The notes under the pieces are model-generated. The model was given only the letters and a program-made list of their open reading frames with translations, made no database searches and had not been told where the DNA came from. DNA of 64,000 nucleotides. Source: Triglochin maritima. Taxonomy: Eukaryota > Streptophyta > Magnoliopsida > Alismatales > Juncaginaceae. Within the stretch, counting starts at the first letter, position 1. Every line of letters starts with the position of its first letter. A program made the position numbers and the translations under genes. Below are positions 45,054-56,800 of the stretch, piece after piece. The stretch covers positions 36,747,621-36,811,620 of the forward strand of contig OY821784.1 in NCBI GenBank assembly GCA_963682175.1. Reading direction: 5' to 3'.

Positions 45054-48000
45054 ATGAACTCCATCCCCTCCACTCTCCTCCCACCACTCCCCCCCAAAAC
45101 CCTAACCACCAGGTCTCGGCGGCGCGGTGGCGCGATTCCGACCCCAAAGGCGTCGCCTTTCTGGTTGGGATGGCAGCCGAGCGTCGCGATTGGGATTCCC
45201 TACCCTTGCGAGGACGTTGGGGCTTACTATGCCAGTTTGGAGGGGTTGGAGGGGGAGGATCTGATGCGGAGGCTCGGAGTGGTCGTCTCCGGGCAGCGAG
45301 CTTTGCAGTACAAAGAGGTGAGGTTATCAACTTATGAATTTATCACCTTCTGTTTGTCTGGTATCGTGATTAGGGTTTGATTATGTGAGAAATTTAGTTT
45401 CCAGAATTTCGATTTACTCCTGAGTGAGTGATTGGTGTAATGTTGATGTAGAAGTCGGCTGACAAATCAGACTACTTGATAGTCGGCTTCAACCTGACTA
45501 GCTTCAGTATAATCGCTGAGTAGTCGATTTCGAGCCTTGGAATGACTAGTTTTTATTTGTCCGACTTGAAATATTTGGTTATAATGAGAGAAGAGCTTGA
45601 CTTCCCGTGGTCCGAGTGTTAAGTGGTTTGTATGAAGTGATTTTTAAGTGAGAAATTTAGTTCCCGTAAGTAAATTCAATTCACTTCCAAGTGATTGGTG
45701 TAATGTTGGTGTGCATTTGTGTATATGGAGTGGAGGGAAGTCAATTGGTTTTTGTGGTAAGACTTATGATAGATGATTTAAGAGTCTGGCTCGCTAATGG
45801 CTAGCTAATCTGACTAGTTTGTAGTTAGTAATGCAATGTAGATTTATGCTTGACTGGAGAGAAGTTATCCATTATTGATTTTTGAGTGGAAAACGGGAGG
45901 TTGTGGTGTTGTTTTCGTTTGTTATCATGATTAGGGTGTGATTGGTTTGGCATTAAAGCAAGAATTTTAGTCCTCAGAACTCCATTTCACTTTTTAGGGT
46001 TTGGTGGAATGTGTATTTATGTTTTCAAAATTATAACTGATATAAAAAAACGGCAGTCGGTCTCAACCCGACTGGACCACATAATCACTTTCTAGTTGAT
46101 TCGGAATCTTGGACTGACTAGTGTTTGATAACCGACATTCGACTTGAAATTCTTGGTTATAATGAGATAAGAACTTGACCTACCTTGGTCTTAGAGTGGA
46201 AGTGGTTAGGCTCCATTCGAGTACCATTTTTTAAGTTATGTGACTTGGCGTGGAAGTGTGACACTATAGTTGAACCATGGATGATCTCCAATCTTAAATG
46301 TTAGTGACAAACCACTTTGGGATAAAGTATCATTTTCACAAGAGAAAATGATGATGCTTGGAGTATAGTGATAATGCTTGGACTCCACTAGAAGAGCACA
46401 AGGGAAATCAATCTTTGGGATAAGCATTATTTTTCACAATTCATTAATCTAATTCCAAACATATAGTGTTACGCCACCATAAGAACAAATTTGGGAAATC
46501 TCTAACGAAATAGGACAAGTTAAGGAATTAGAAACATGTGTCTAATTTGATAACTTTGGGATAGACATTGTCTATCCCAATTCATACCAAAACAATGAGT
46601 TCAAGTCTAACTCAAATGTTCTTTCCAGCAAACCAGGATGAGCTCGTTCAATTTGGCTGCGGAATAATATATTTGTTTTATAAGTTTCTAAACAATTGCT
46701 CATTATCTAGTAAATTTCTAATACCACCTTCTATGACAGGTTTGGGATGCTCTTAAAGTTCTTGATGCAGCTGATGCTGACAGTCCTGAAGCCTCCTCTG
46801 ATGTGTAAGTCTGACTCAACTTATGACAGAAGTTGTGATTTTGGATGATGTTATTTGGGCATATCCTCATTAGCATCTAGCTTTATTAATTATATATGTT
46901 GCATTCTTCAATCAATTGCAGAATTGAAATCTACTCACTGAAAGCTGTTCCAAAAGCCGTGGCTGGAAAACCAGAGGGATGGAACAGTATGTGTTTGAAC
47001 TGTGTTTTTAGGGTTTTGGCTATCTGTTAGCTGCTTAGTGCATACTCGGCTTGCTGAGAAAATAACCGAGTATAAGCTCTGATAATCTTGCATGTGTTTT
47101 ATTAAATTGCTGTGTGTAACCAAGAGATATGCCATACCATCTGTTTTATAATTTGGTGCCACTTTCGCTTTTTTCAGATTTGCTTAATTTCATGCCCCAT
47201 GGTGATACTTTTTCATTTTCTATGCAGGAGAACATTTGTGGCCTCGCTCCTATGGGCTGGAAGATGCTCCATCTTTGACTGATCTACATAACCTTCGGCC
47301 AGCAGATGCCAATGGTAAGAGATCTCGTACATTGTTGACTTGAAAAAAATGTTACTGATAAATTCACTCATATTACTTAGTAGAGATGCCCCATCTTTAA
47401 CTGGTTTACATAATCTCCGGCCAGCAGATGCCAACGGTAAGACATCACATGTGTCGTACACACGGATATTTTTTTAAAGTTTATATTCAATTGCATTGTG
47501 TTCATTTAAATTTGCTTCTGTTGAATTCTTTTGTGCATTTTAAACCTTTTTCCCAGCCTTATGTCCTTCTAAGTATTATGTAAGATAATGAAGTATTTTT
47601 CTCTTCAGTGAACTCATCAAGAGGAAACAAATACTATGGTGAATGTGTCCCTGGTCGGAATCACTGCCTACAGCCTGCTAATGCTGAAGCTGCATATGAC
47701 ACAGAAACAGACAAGCAAAAATGGGCACCACCCTTAGAGGTTTTTCTCTTATGTGGCCTTTTATCCCCCTATTATTGTGACAATTTTTCCATAATCGCAG
47801 AAGATACAAGACTTGTTAAGAATCATCCGTGTAAATTGTAACTTACTGTAGGTTAGGGGGGATGTAGCACGGTCTGTAATGTACATGGCAGTGCGTTATG
47901 GATTTCTGCAACCTGGTGGAAGCTCTTACCTGCGACTTTCGGATTCACCAAGCATTAGTGAGTTGACATGCACCCGTTAAAAAGACACATCCCACTATTA

Positions 48001-49114
48001 AACACCATGTCATTTTTCAATGAACCGTGATCATGTCATCCTTTTAACCTGTTATCCTCTTTTGAATTCAATACATCTCTCTCTACGGTTTGCTTTTAGG
48101 AAATTCTAACACTGATAGGCAACAGTGGTTTGATTATTCATTTTCTTTGTTTAAAGCTTGAGAAACATCCTTCTATATTTGTATTTATGAGTTCCAACTT
48201 TTATTGTACTTCTTGATAACCCAGTTTCATTCGTTAACTGTCCTGCTTGGCACAAGTTCTCCTAACCTAAAAATCTATTATTCACTTAAGTAGGAAGTGA
48301 CAAAATCTCTCTATTTTCAGCTCCATGATTGGGAAATTTTTGTCATGAAGAAACTAGGGAAATGGGCCTCTTGTCAGCATTGTTGGAGTGGAATGAGATA
48401 GATCCACCTTCAAGAGAAGAAAAGCTCCGAAACGTCAAGGTATGCAGTCTGTACCAGCACAACAGAAATCCCTTTGTCGATCACCCTGAATACGCCAACC
48501 TCATATGGAAGCGTGGATCATCTGATGCCTGGATCAATGAATTCCATTACGATAACAAAGGAAAAGACCAGAATGAGGTGCTCTTCTGCACTCTTTGACG
48601 ACATTTAAATAATCTTTGGAGTGATCCTCTTTACTAACAAATTTAAATTTGTTTCTCTCTCTCTAAGCAGTTTCTTGAGGTTGTGGTTGGTCCTCCAGCT
48701 GACGTTGCTGGGTTTGAAGTCATACTGTACAATGGTGCAAGCGGGAAGATGTATCAGTCATTGCCCTTAGACGACCACCAAGTTTTCTCCTTGTCTAGCA
48801 GTCATTCAACTTTTCAAATTTATACTGCATATATGCCGCTTCAAAATGGACCCAGTGATGGCATAGCATTGATCTCGACCAAGAACCACAAACAACCGAA
48901 AGTCATTCAATTTATTTCATATGAGGGTATTCTGAAAGCAACCGACGGTCCGGCCGCAGGTGTTGAATCTACAAACATCCAATTGCAAGAGTCAGAGGCA
49001 TCTTCAAAACATGATTCCATTGGTTTGACAGGTAAGATTGGGGAACTGGTGTGGAGGAAGTTCAGTGGAAATGCAACTCCAGGAAATCCAAACCCTGGAG
49101 AAGACTTCGAATAA
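45054..49114 (+). CDS. Endonuclease I-type nuclease with lamin-tail-like end
   Basis: Eight exons: 45054-45317, 46740-46804, 46922-46986, 47228-47314, 47609-47739, 47852-47957, about 48351-48577 and 48671-49114, giving 462 residues. The core matches the Endonuclease_1 family (bacterial secreted DNases/RNases such as Bacillus BsnI): residues 132-141 REHLWPRSYG supply the catalytic His134 of a beta-beta-alpha-metal fold, and residues 150-168 (DLHNLRPADAN then NSSRGN) the metal-ligand Asn region. DVARSVMYMAVRYG and YQHNRNPFVDHPEYANLIW are further family blocks. After NEFHYDNKGKDQNE the protein continues with GFEVILYNGASGKMY, resembling a lamin-tail domain. The start is the first ATG of a long open exon; no clear signal peptide is visible, so a missed 5' exon is possible. 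The exon 7 acceptor is the least certain junction. Confidence 0.85.
47263..47443 (+). repeat. Duplicated exon 4/donor segment
   Basis: 47263-47321 (end of exon 4 plus its donor) is repeated at 47385-47443, offset 122 bp, with a few substitutions. The copy keeps GGCCAGCAGATGCCAA and a GGTAAGA donor and has an acceptor-like TTAG/TAG just upstream, but it lacks the part coding for the catalytic REHLW motif. Added after exon 4 it would put TAA in frame, so it looks like a non-productive exon copy. Confidence 0.85.
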
Positions 49115-49349
49115 GTAGAATACAGTTCATATGTGTCGCTGGAGGGCATTGGGCACAGAAACACATTCTTAAGGTCAAAAACAGGAAAACAAACTGTAAA
49201 GTCAAATAAGAACAGCCCCTACCATTCACCCACTGTATGGAAGAAAAATACTAGTCTTTTTGTATAATCTCAGAAAACGTGTTTATCTTGAAGGTCCAAC
49301 TCTATCAACCCCATAAACAATTTTTTCTTTATCCCATCTGTCAGAAAAC

Positions 49350-50030
49350 GGGTGCTCTTTTGGCGTCGGGTCGGGGTTGGACTCGACCTCGCGCCCCTTA
49401 ACCCCCAACCTGGGTCGGCGACCCGACCTAGATCGCCACCCGGGTTGACCCAATATTATTATTATTTTGATTATTTTTAAGAAATGATTAAAAATCAGTT
49501 ATTTATATTTGTTAATTATTATTTTTATTGATATGTATTTTTTATATAATTAGAATTGATTTCTGGAAATTAAAATAATGTAAATAATTAATGAAAATTA
49601 GTAAAATTGTTAGAAATTCAATATCCAAACACGCAAAATCACGTATTAGACGAAAAACAAGAACACACGAATTTACACAGGTTCACCAAAAAACACATTA
49701 GTAATCCAAAAAAATTGTATAGAATTATTAATAAAAAATGCATTGTGCTTGACTTACGTAATGGAGCGAAATCCTACTGACCCGTTGGGGTGGGCATTGT
49801 AAATCTAACTTTCTGTGTTATTCGTAATTTAATTAGATTAAGTTATTGTAAAAATAATTTATTTAATAGGTTGTGTATTATTGTGATGGAATAGAAAATG
49901 AGATAATAAGAAATGATGTGGAAGTGAGAGCGTTGAAAGTGAGGTTGGGAGTTAAGAGGTGAAAAATGGATTGTGTTGTGAATTGCATAGTATTTTTTGC
50001 TGGGGGAATTAGGTTGGGGTTAAAGATGAT
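49350..50030. repeat. Dispersed repeat, copy 2 of the 24735 family
   Basis: Begins ACGGGTGCTCTTTTGG and repeats in order the ATTAGAATTGATTTCTG, GTGATGGAATAGAAAATGAG and GTTGAAAGTGAGG blocks seen at 24735-25410. An extra segment of about 200 bp (about 49605-49825) is absent from copy 1 and may be a later insertion. Confidence 0.6.
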
Positions 50031-50035
50031 ATTAG

Positions 50036-50832
50036 GATCCTTGTATTTACCAGATTAATCAAACTTCTTGTTTCCGAATTATTGGGTTGTTGTGTTTGCC
50101 AATATTAGTTCTACTGTGGGTTATGACTTATTTAACACATCATAGGTACACATCTTACATAAATTTAACACTTCTCAAGTTTAGAATCATATCCAACCTG
50201 TAAATCTTAAATTATTGACGTGTTCGACTCAATTGGTTTACTTTTTTATTTGAGGTTGTATTTTTTAGTTTGACCTGACATCATATGTATGTCTTCGTGT
50301 ACTTACAATTTTATATATTTATTGATTTTTTCAACTTACAAATTAACTTTTGGATATGAATTATCCTATCAGTGGTATCAGAGTTAGTCTGTATAAAGTC
50401 TTGGAAAGTAGTTGGTTTCTACCATGATAGATCTATACGGACGAGAGTTGATGGTAACCAGAATAGATCTTCCAAAGAGGAGCTCATATTGACCAACTTA
50501 GAAATCCACTGATAACATCAGAACATTGCGTGAGTATTTAAGTTAAGATCTTTAACTCAAATACACCGTATCTAACCAACAAATCACAACTAATTAACAA
50601 CCCGAAACTTTTACTTAGACCTCACAGTCAACCACTTAACAAGTAGTTTAGCAGTCAACAAGTGGTCACTTAACAACCCCAAACCCCCAAATAGCTAAGA
50701 AGTGGATTAGCACAAAAAAGAAACTCACGAGGTCCATTCTGCAAACGAAACCATCTTCTCCCCCAAAAAATCGACGTCAAATCAGGTTTCTTCCTTCCTT
50801 CCTCACTTGCCACTCCAGAGTTCGTTACGTCC
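50036..50832. other. Upstream region of the carrier gene
   Basis: No gene recognised. Includes ordinary AT-rich DNA and the probable promoter and leader of the carrier gene. TCAGTGGTATCAGAG at about 50371 resembles a retroelement primer site but lacks flanking LTR structure. Confidence 0.4.
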
Positions 50833-53800
50833 ATGGATTCTTCTTCGTCCTCCTCCTCCTCCCCTTCCCCGCCTCGCTCCTTTGGGTCCCCAACCGAGAT
50901 CAACTGGGACAGGTTCGTTTCTCACCATCTCGCCGTTTTCCTCCTTCGGTTCGTGTTCGTTTTAGGGTTTGAGTGCGTTTGTTCGACTTGAGGCGACTGA
51001 GAATGGAAATGGGGTTGTTTTGAGGTGGAAATTTTGTGAAATCTTTGGAGAAGTTGCTGAAGAGACGAGTGAAAGTTTGATTCTTGGAGAGATTGCGTAT
51101 GAATTGGGGGTTTCGAAAATTCGCATGTGGATTGGAAACGAGACGTTGTGTTTCGGTGATATTGCTTACGTATCTGAAGTAGTTATGACTGACGGATTGC
51201 TCGAAATAGCATTTACGTCTAATAAAAAGTTAGAACAGTTTCTTTGACTTCAAATGACTGATATTGAATTTTAGTTGAAAATGCTGAAAATAGGTGGAAA
51301 CGAGGTTCTTTGGGAGTTTCAGTTGGAAATTGGGGGTTTGGGATCATTGTCACCATGTTAAATTTGAAAATCTTCAGAAACGTTGCTGAAAAAACTGATG
51401 AAAGTTTGAAACTTGGAGAGATTATGTAGGAATTTGGGGGTTTTAGATGGTGTAGTTAGTTATGATTGGTGGATTGCTGAAAATAGAGTTTACATCTAAT
51501 TAATAGGTTAAAATAGTTTCTGACTCGAAGTGTCTGATCTTGATATGTGAGAGAGAAGTGCCGGAAATAGGGTGGAAATGGGTAGTGTAGGGTTTTTGGA
51601 TCGATATGACCTTGTAAGAGTGCAAATTTGCATGTCGATTGGAAAAAAAGGAGTTGTATTTTGGGAGCACTATGGTGATATTGCCTACGTACTTGAAGTA
51701 GTTTTGGCTGGTGGATTGCTTAAAATAGCATTTACGTCTAAGAAAAAGTTAATAGTTTCGTTGACTTCAAATCAAGGTTTTCAGAACCGAACCGGACATC
51801 AAACCGACAACGTCAAAAGTTCAAAACTTCGACCGGGGTCGGACCGAATCGAACTTGTTGAACTGGTGACATCAGCATGACGTCATAAATATATATTATA
51901 GATACGATAGTCATATTTATTAAGAAAAAAGTATTCAAAACATCTACCATATCAACATTTCTAGGGTTGGGGTATAGATTTGGGTTTGGATTTTTTTTAT
52001 ATGTAGTAATCGAATAACTAAATACATAATCGGGTACCGATATAAAAAAACAAAAAAATACAAAATTGGTTTTTTTTCCTGAACCGGTGGTTGAACCGCC
52101 GGTTCAACCCTGTTCAGCCCTGCTCAACCCGGTTCTTGGCAAAAAAAAAACGGTTTTGGGGGGCAAACCGGACCGGACAGGCCTCCGGTTCACGGTTGAA
52201 CCGGTCAGACCGACCAGTCCGGTTTTCAAAACAGTGCTTCAAATGACTGATCTTGAATCTGAGGTAAAAATACTGAAAATAAGGTGGGACTGAGGTTTTT
52301 TGGGAGTTTGAGTTTGGAATTTGGGTTTTCAGGGTCGTTGTAACATCGTAAAAGTGGAGTTTCACATGTGGATTGGAGACGAGAAGTTGTAGTCCACATA
52401 TGGTGTTGGTGCTTACGTTTACTAAGTAATTGTGACTGATGATTACTTGAAAAGTTAAAATAGTTTCTTGAGATTGGAGAGAAGACCTCATTTTATTTGG
52501 GAGCATTTTGATGATAGTGCTTATGTTTACATTTAGTAGTTATCACTGGTAGATTGCTTAAAATGGTGTTTACGTTTGCTTAAAAGGTTACCGTAGTTGT
52601 CGACTCAAAGTCAATGATTCTAGAATCTGAAAAAGAAGTGCTGCAAATAGGGTGGAATTGAGGTTGTTTTAGATATTGAGTTGTAAAAGCTGCTGAAAAC
52701 ACGAATGAACATGTGCCTCTGTGAGAGTGTGTAGGAATTGGGGGTTTTGGATCTTTACGACCTTGTAGAAGTGTAATTTTGCATGTTAGAAATAGGAGTT
52801 GTAGTCCACATTTGTTCTGGGAGCATTGTGGTGATAGCGTTCACATTTACTCGAAGAATTTGTGACTGGCAGATCTCTAAAAGTAGTGTTTACGTTTACT
52901 TAAAAAGTTTAAATATTTTCTGACTTGAAATGGTTGATCTCTGGAATTGGGGTAGTTTGATAGATTGAGTTGGAAATTGGGGGTTTTGGATCGTCGTGAC
53001 CACGTCAAATTCAGAAATCTTTGGAAAAGCAGCTGAAAACACCGATGAAATTTTGATTCTTTGAGAGATTGCCAACGCTTTGGGGGTTTCACATTGTTAT
53101 GACCTTGTAAATGAGGAATTTTTGTGGATTGGAAACAAGAAGTTGTGATGTCACATATCTTTGGAGCACTATGGCAATGGTGCTTACTTGTATTTCAAAT
53201 AGTTGTACTCGCTGATTGCTTAAAATAGCATTATGTTTACTTTAAAATGTTAAATTGCTCTCTTAGACTCAAGTATTGAAAGGCGGCTAGGCAGACACAA
53301 GGCTGGGGAAGGGCACTTGGCTACTTAGCCCGCCTAGGTGGCCGACCTTTTAATCCTTTGGCCGACTAGTCAGCCATAAATCCTAGGCCCGCTTTTCAAT
53401 CACTGCTTGGACTTAAAGGTATTGATCCCGGAATTTGAGAAAGAAGCTCTGGAAATAAGGTGGAATTCAGGTTCTCTAAAGTTTGTCAGAATTGGGGGGT
53501 TGCATCGTAATGGCCATGTCGAATTCAGATAGCTTCCGAGAAGCTTCTGAAAACATGTACGACCATTTGATTCATTGAGAGATCCTGGGGGTTTGCATTA
53601 TTTGACCTCACAGAAGTGGAATTTTGCATGTGGTTGCAACAGAAATGGTGGTAGTCCACATGCATTTGTGGGGTGCTATTGCAGTAGCTTTTAGGTTTGC
53701 TTACGCTTGAAATAAGTTATTTTTTTGTTAAACATAATGACTATTATTCCTAACCACTCAAGCTTGTTATCATGTAATTAGAGAATCCTAATTCCTAACG

Positions 53801-56800
53801 GGATAATCAAAAGGGCTTTCCCAGTGGCATCTCCCTTTGCCTGTCTTGCAGCTCAACTGACTGACTGTATCTAAAAATACTAGCATCCCATTCTTTAGTT
53901 AGCTGAAGTTATAGGGTTCCTGCTTCCTTTGCAGAATTGGGTTTGAGGTTTTTTCTTTCACTGGAAGTGACTGATCCAGAAATCTTAGCAAGAACTAATG
54001 AAAATGCAGATCAACGTGTTGTTGTTTCAAACCTTGCATTGAAAATCAGGGTTTTTACATCGTTGTGGCCACACCATAGTGGAATTTACATATGGATTGC
54101 AACCAACGAGTGATAGTCCACATGCATTTGTGAAGCACTATCATAATAACTTATATCTTTACTTTTAAGTATTTTTTCTGTAAAAAGGATTAGAGTAAAA
54201 GGAAAGGGAAGGGAAAAAGGGAAAGTTATGTACAACGGGATGTGCTACCAAGCTCAGTAGTGCCAAAATGAAGGCCTGCAAAGAGAAAAACAGACCACAA
54301 ATACAACACCAAAACTCTGTTGCATCAAAGACCAACTCTGCAGATCGTTAGGCAGAATAAGTTCTTTAGTTGTTGACCGTAATGGTTATCTGTTATTTGT
54401 TACTACGCGAGCTTGTTATCATATCTCCAGAGTAAATTCATTAGATCTGGTGCAAGAGTATTCCCCATGCTGAATTTTGAATGGGATAGGCAAAACAGCT
54501 TGCCAAGCGGCATTAACATTCTTCAGTTGTGCAAAATTGCTGGATTGGGTCACAAGTTCTTGTTGCCCGCTTGACAGTTCAATTGATTGCACAGAAAAAA
54601 ATTGTTATCCCGTTCAACGGTTTAGCAGAAGTATGGGGTTCCTGCTTCCCTTTTGGAATAGGGCTGGAATGAATTTCTTTGAGTGGAAATGACTGATCAG
54701 GCATCTTAGGAAGAACTGCTGAAAACAAGGATGAATGTCCACTAATAAATAATAAAATAAATAAAACATGGTTGCATAATATATCTGATTATAACTTGCA
54801 CAAGTGGACCGCCCTGCACAATCTAGTTTTCTTATTTCCCTACTTTTCATTCTTGTAATCTAAAAATGAGCCCATGGTATGAGCATAGAATAGGAGATTA
54901 GGACTTATCACTTTGTAGTATGAGTCATCCTCTAAAATATCTACGCGTTTATGAAAACTTTCTTTGCCTTCTCCCTGGCTTGCTATCCTAGTAATGACAT
55001 TATAGTCAGACTTCCTGTCTAAAGTATAAAAATTGAAAACTGTTGTGTGGTGCTTAGCAGTGTACTCGAAGTACTAACCAACTTGAACAGTCATAGCAGA
55101 TGTCACTGGCTAGTGCACCAGGAAGAATTTCTTTTATGATTCTTTTTTGTGTTGCAAAACCCATTTGCCTATAACTGTAATAAAATGTTGACTCTAGATA
55201 TGGCTACCACTAGAAAGGATTTAAATATGATTTCTGTAGGTGGATTTGTAGATGTGGTTCTCTTTGTACCGTGAATATCTTTAGGGTAAAATTGAAACTT
55301 TTTTAAATGCTGAAAACTGTCTTCCTTATTTTAGTTTAGCTTAATATGTATTATGTTGTATCTTCTCTACTGCTATTTAAGTCTCTGCGTTTTCAGTTTG
55401 TTTATTCTTCAAATGTTGCAGGCTTGACAAGACTAAATTTTATGTCATGGGAGCTGGTATTTTTACTGGTATTACAGTGGCTCTGTACCCAGTTTCTGTC
55501 GTGAAAACCAGGATGCAAGTTGCATCTAAAGAAACCATTGACAAGAATGCTTCTTCAATAGTAAGAACTATATTAAAAAATGATGGTGTCCGTGGTCTCT
55601 ATAGAGGATTTGGCACAGTCATCATAGGTGCTGTTCCTACTAGAATCATTTTTCTCACTTCTTTGGAGACAGTGAAGGTGGGCTGTCTCAAGATGGTAGA
55701 GCCACTCAGACTATCTGAACCGATTCAAGCAGCAGTAGCAAATGGAATTGCTGGGGCGTCAGCCTCTTTCCTTTCTCAGTGCATATTTGTTCCCATTGAT
55801 GTGGTAACTTATTTTTCTGCCAAATTTGTTGCCATCGGTTGGACACTTTCTAAGCTTTTGCTTCATTTCTTAACATTCCAGTATGATCTTCTTTGTGAAA
55901 TCCTGAAGAGACGGGTGATATTCTTTCTGATGTTTTGGTTGAATGGCAAACATTAGTGGATACAAATACATTTATCGTATATGATCTACATGTAGAAGTA
56001 ATCCTGAAAGTCCTAGAATATCATTATATAGCCGTGGTTATATTATTTTGTAAAACTCGGGAAGCGGACAATAACTGCAAGAGATATCTAGAAGGTAATT
56101 GTGGAAATCATCCAAGAATGTACATTAGTGACAACAAGGTCGTAGCTGAAGTTGTGCAGGTGGTTATTCATTACTTATCGGCTATGTTGTACAGTTGTTG
56201 GGAACAATATCAATATCCAAATCTTTGTAACCATAATTACAATATTATTTTTAGCAAGGTTTTATTGCAGCAAACGGCATGTGAACTCCTTTGGTTCATG
56301 TAAACCACTTTTCCCGTGGCCAATTTTAACATGGAAATGAAGACATTTTTTATATGATTTTGGGGATGTGTATTGTTTTTTTTTTATACTTGAAGACCCT
56401 TCCTTTCGAACTTTACCTTTTTCCTTCCTAAATTGAGGAATTATCTATTTGCTTCTATTGATATTAACTTGCCCTGACTAGTTTGTGATTAAAGGTTTTG
56501 TTGTTGTTATATTAAATTATCAATATATTGGATTCTAAGTTATAACTAATGCATCCATTCCTAATGGAATCAAAGATTAAGCTATTTTCTGGTTTTTGGG
56601 TTACAATGGACTAAATCAATATGGTTCATATAAGTTATCTGCAATTCTTATTTATTGTGAATTAGCAGAAAATTGTATAGGCATAAGACGAGTCAATTGG
56701 AAACAACTTCTCTGTCACAGGGTGATAGGGCCCCTACCCTGCTTAATGTGGGGGCCTCTTTTGAGGTTTTGGGGTTAATGTTGATGTTGATTAGATTATA

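Larger units (their letters stand above)
51180..53710. repeat. Diverged tandem repeats in carrier intron 1
   Basis: Blocks resembling GATTGCTTAAAATAGCATTT followed by a TTACGT..AAAAAGTTAAAATAGTTTCT..GACTTCAAATGACTGATCT module recur near 51195, 51471, 51715, 52552, 52872 and 53214. Other shared words are GGGGGTTTTGGATC, CATGTGGATTGGA and GAGAGATT. The spacing is about 250-340 bp except where the 464-bp hAT element at 51773 interrupts the series. Short open frames (for example 50969-51247, 51572-51880) come from this repeat and are not genes. Confidence 0.75.

Noticed and set aside
50371..50386. TCAGTGGTATCAGAG as a primer-binding site
   Set aside because: No LTR terminus upstream and no retroelement sequence downstream; may be a chance match or an old relic.
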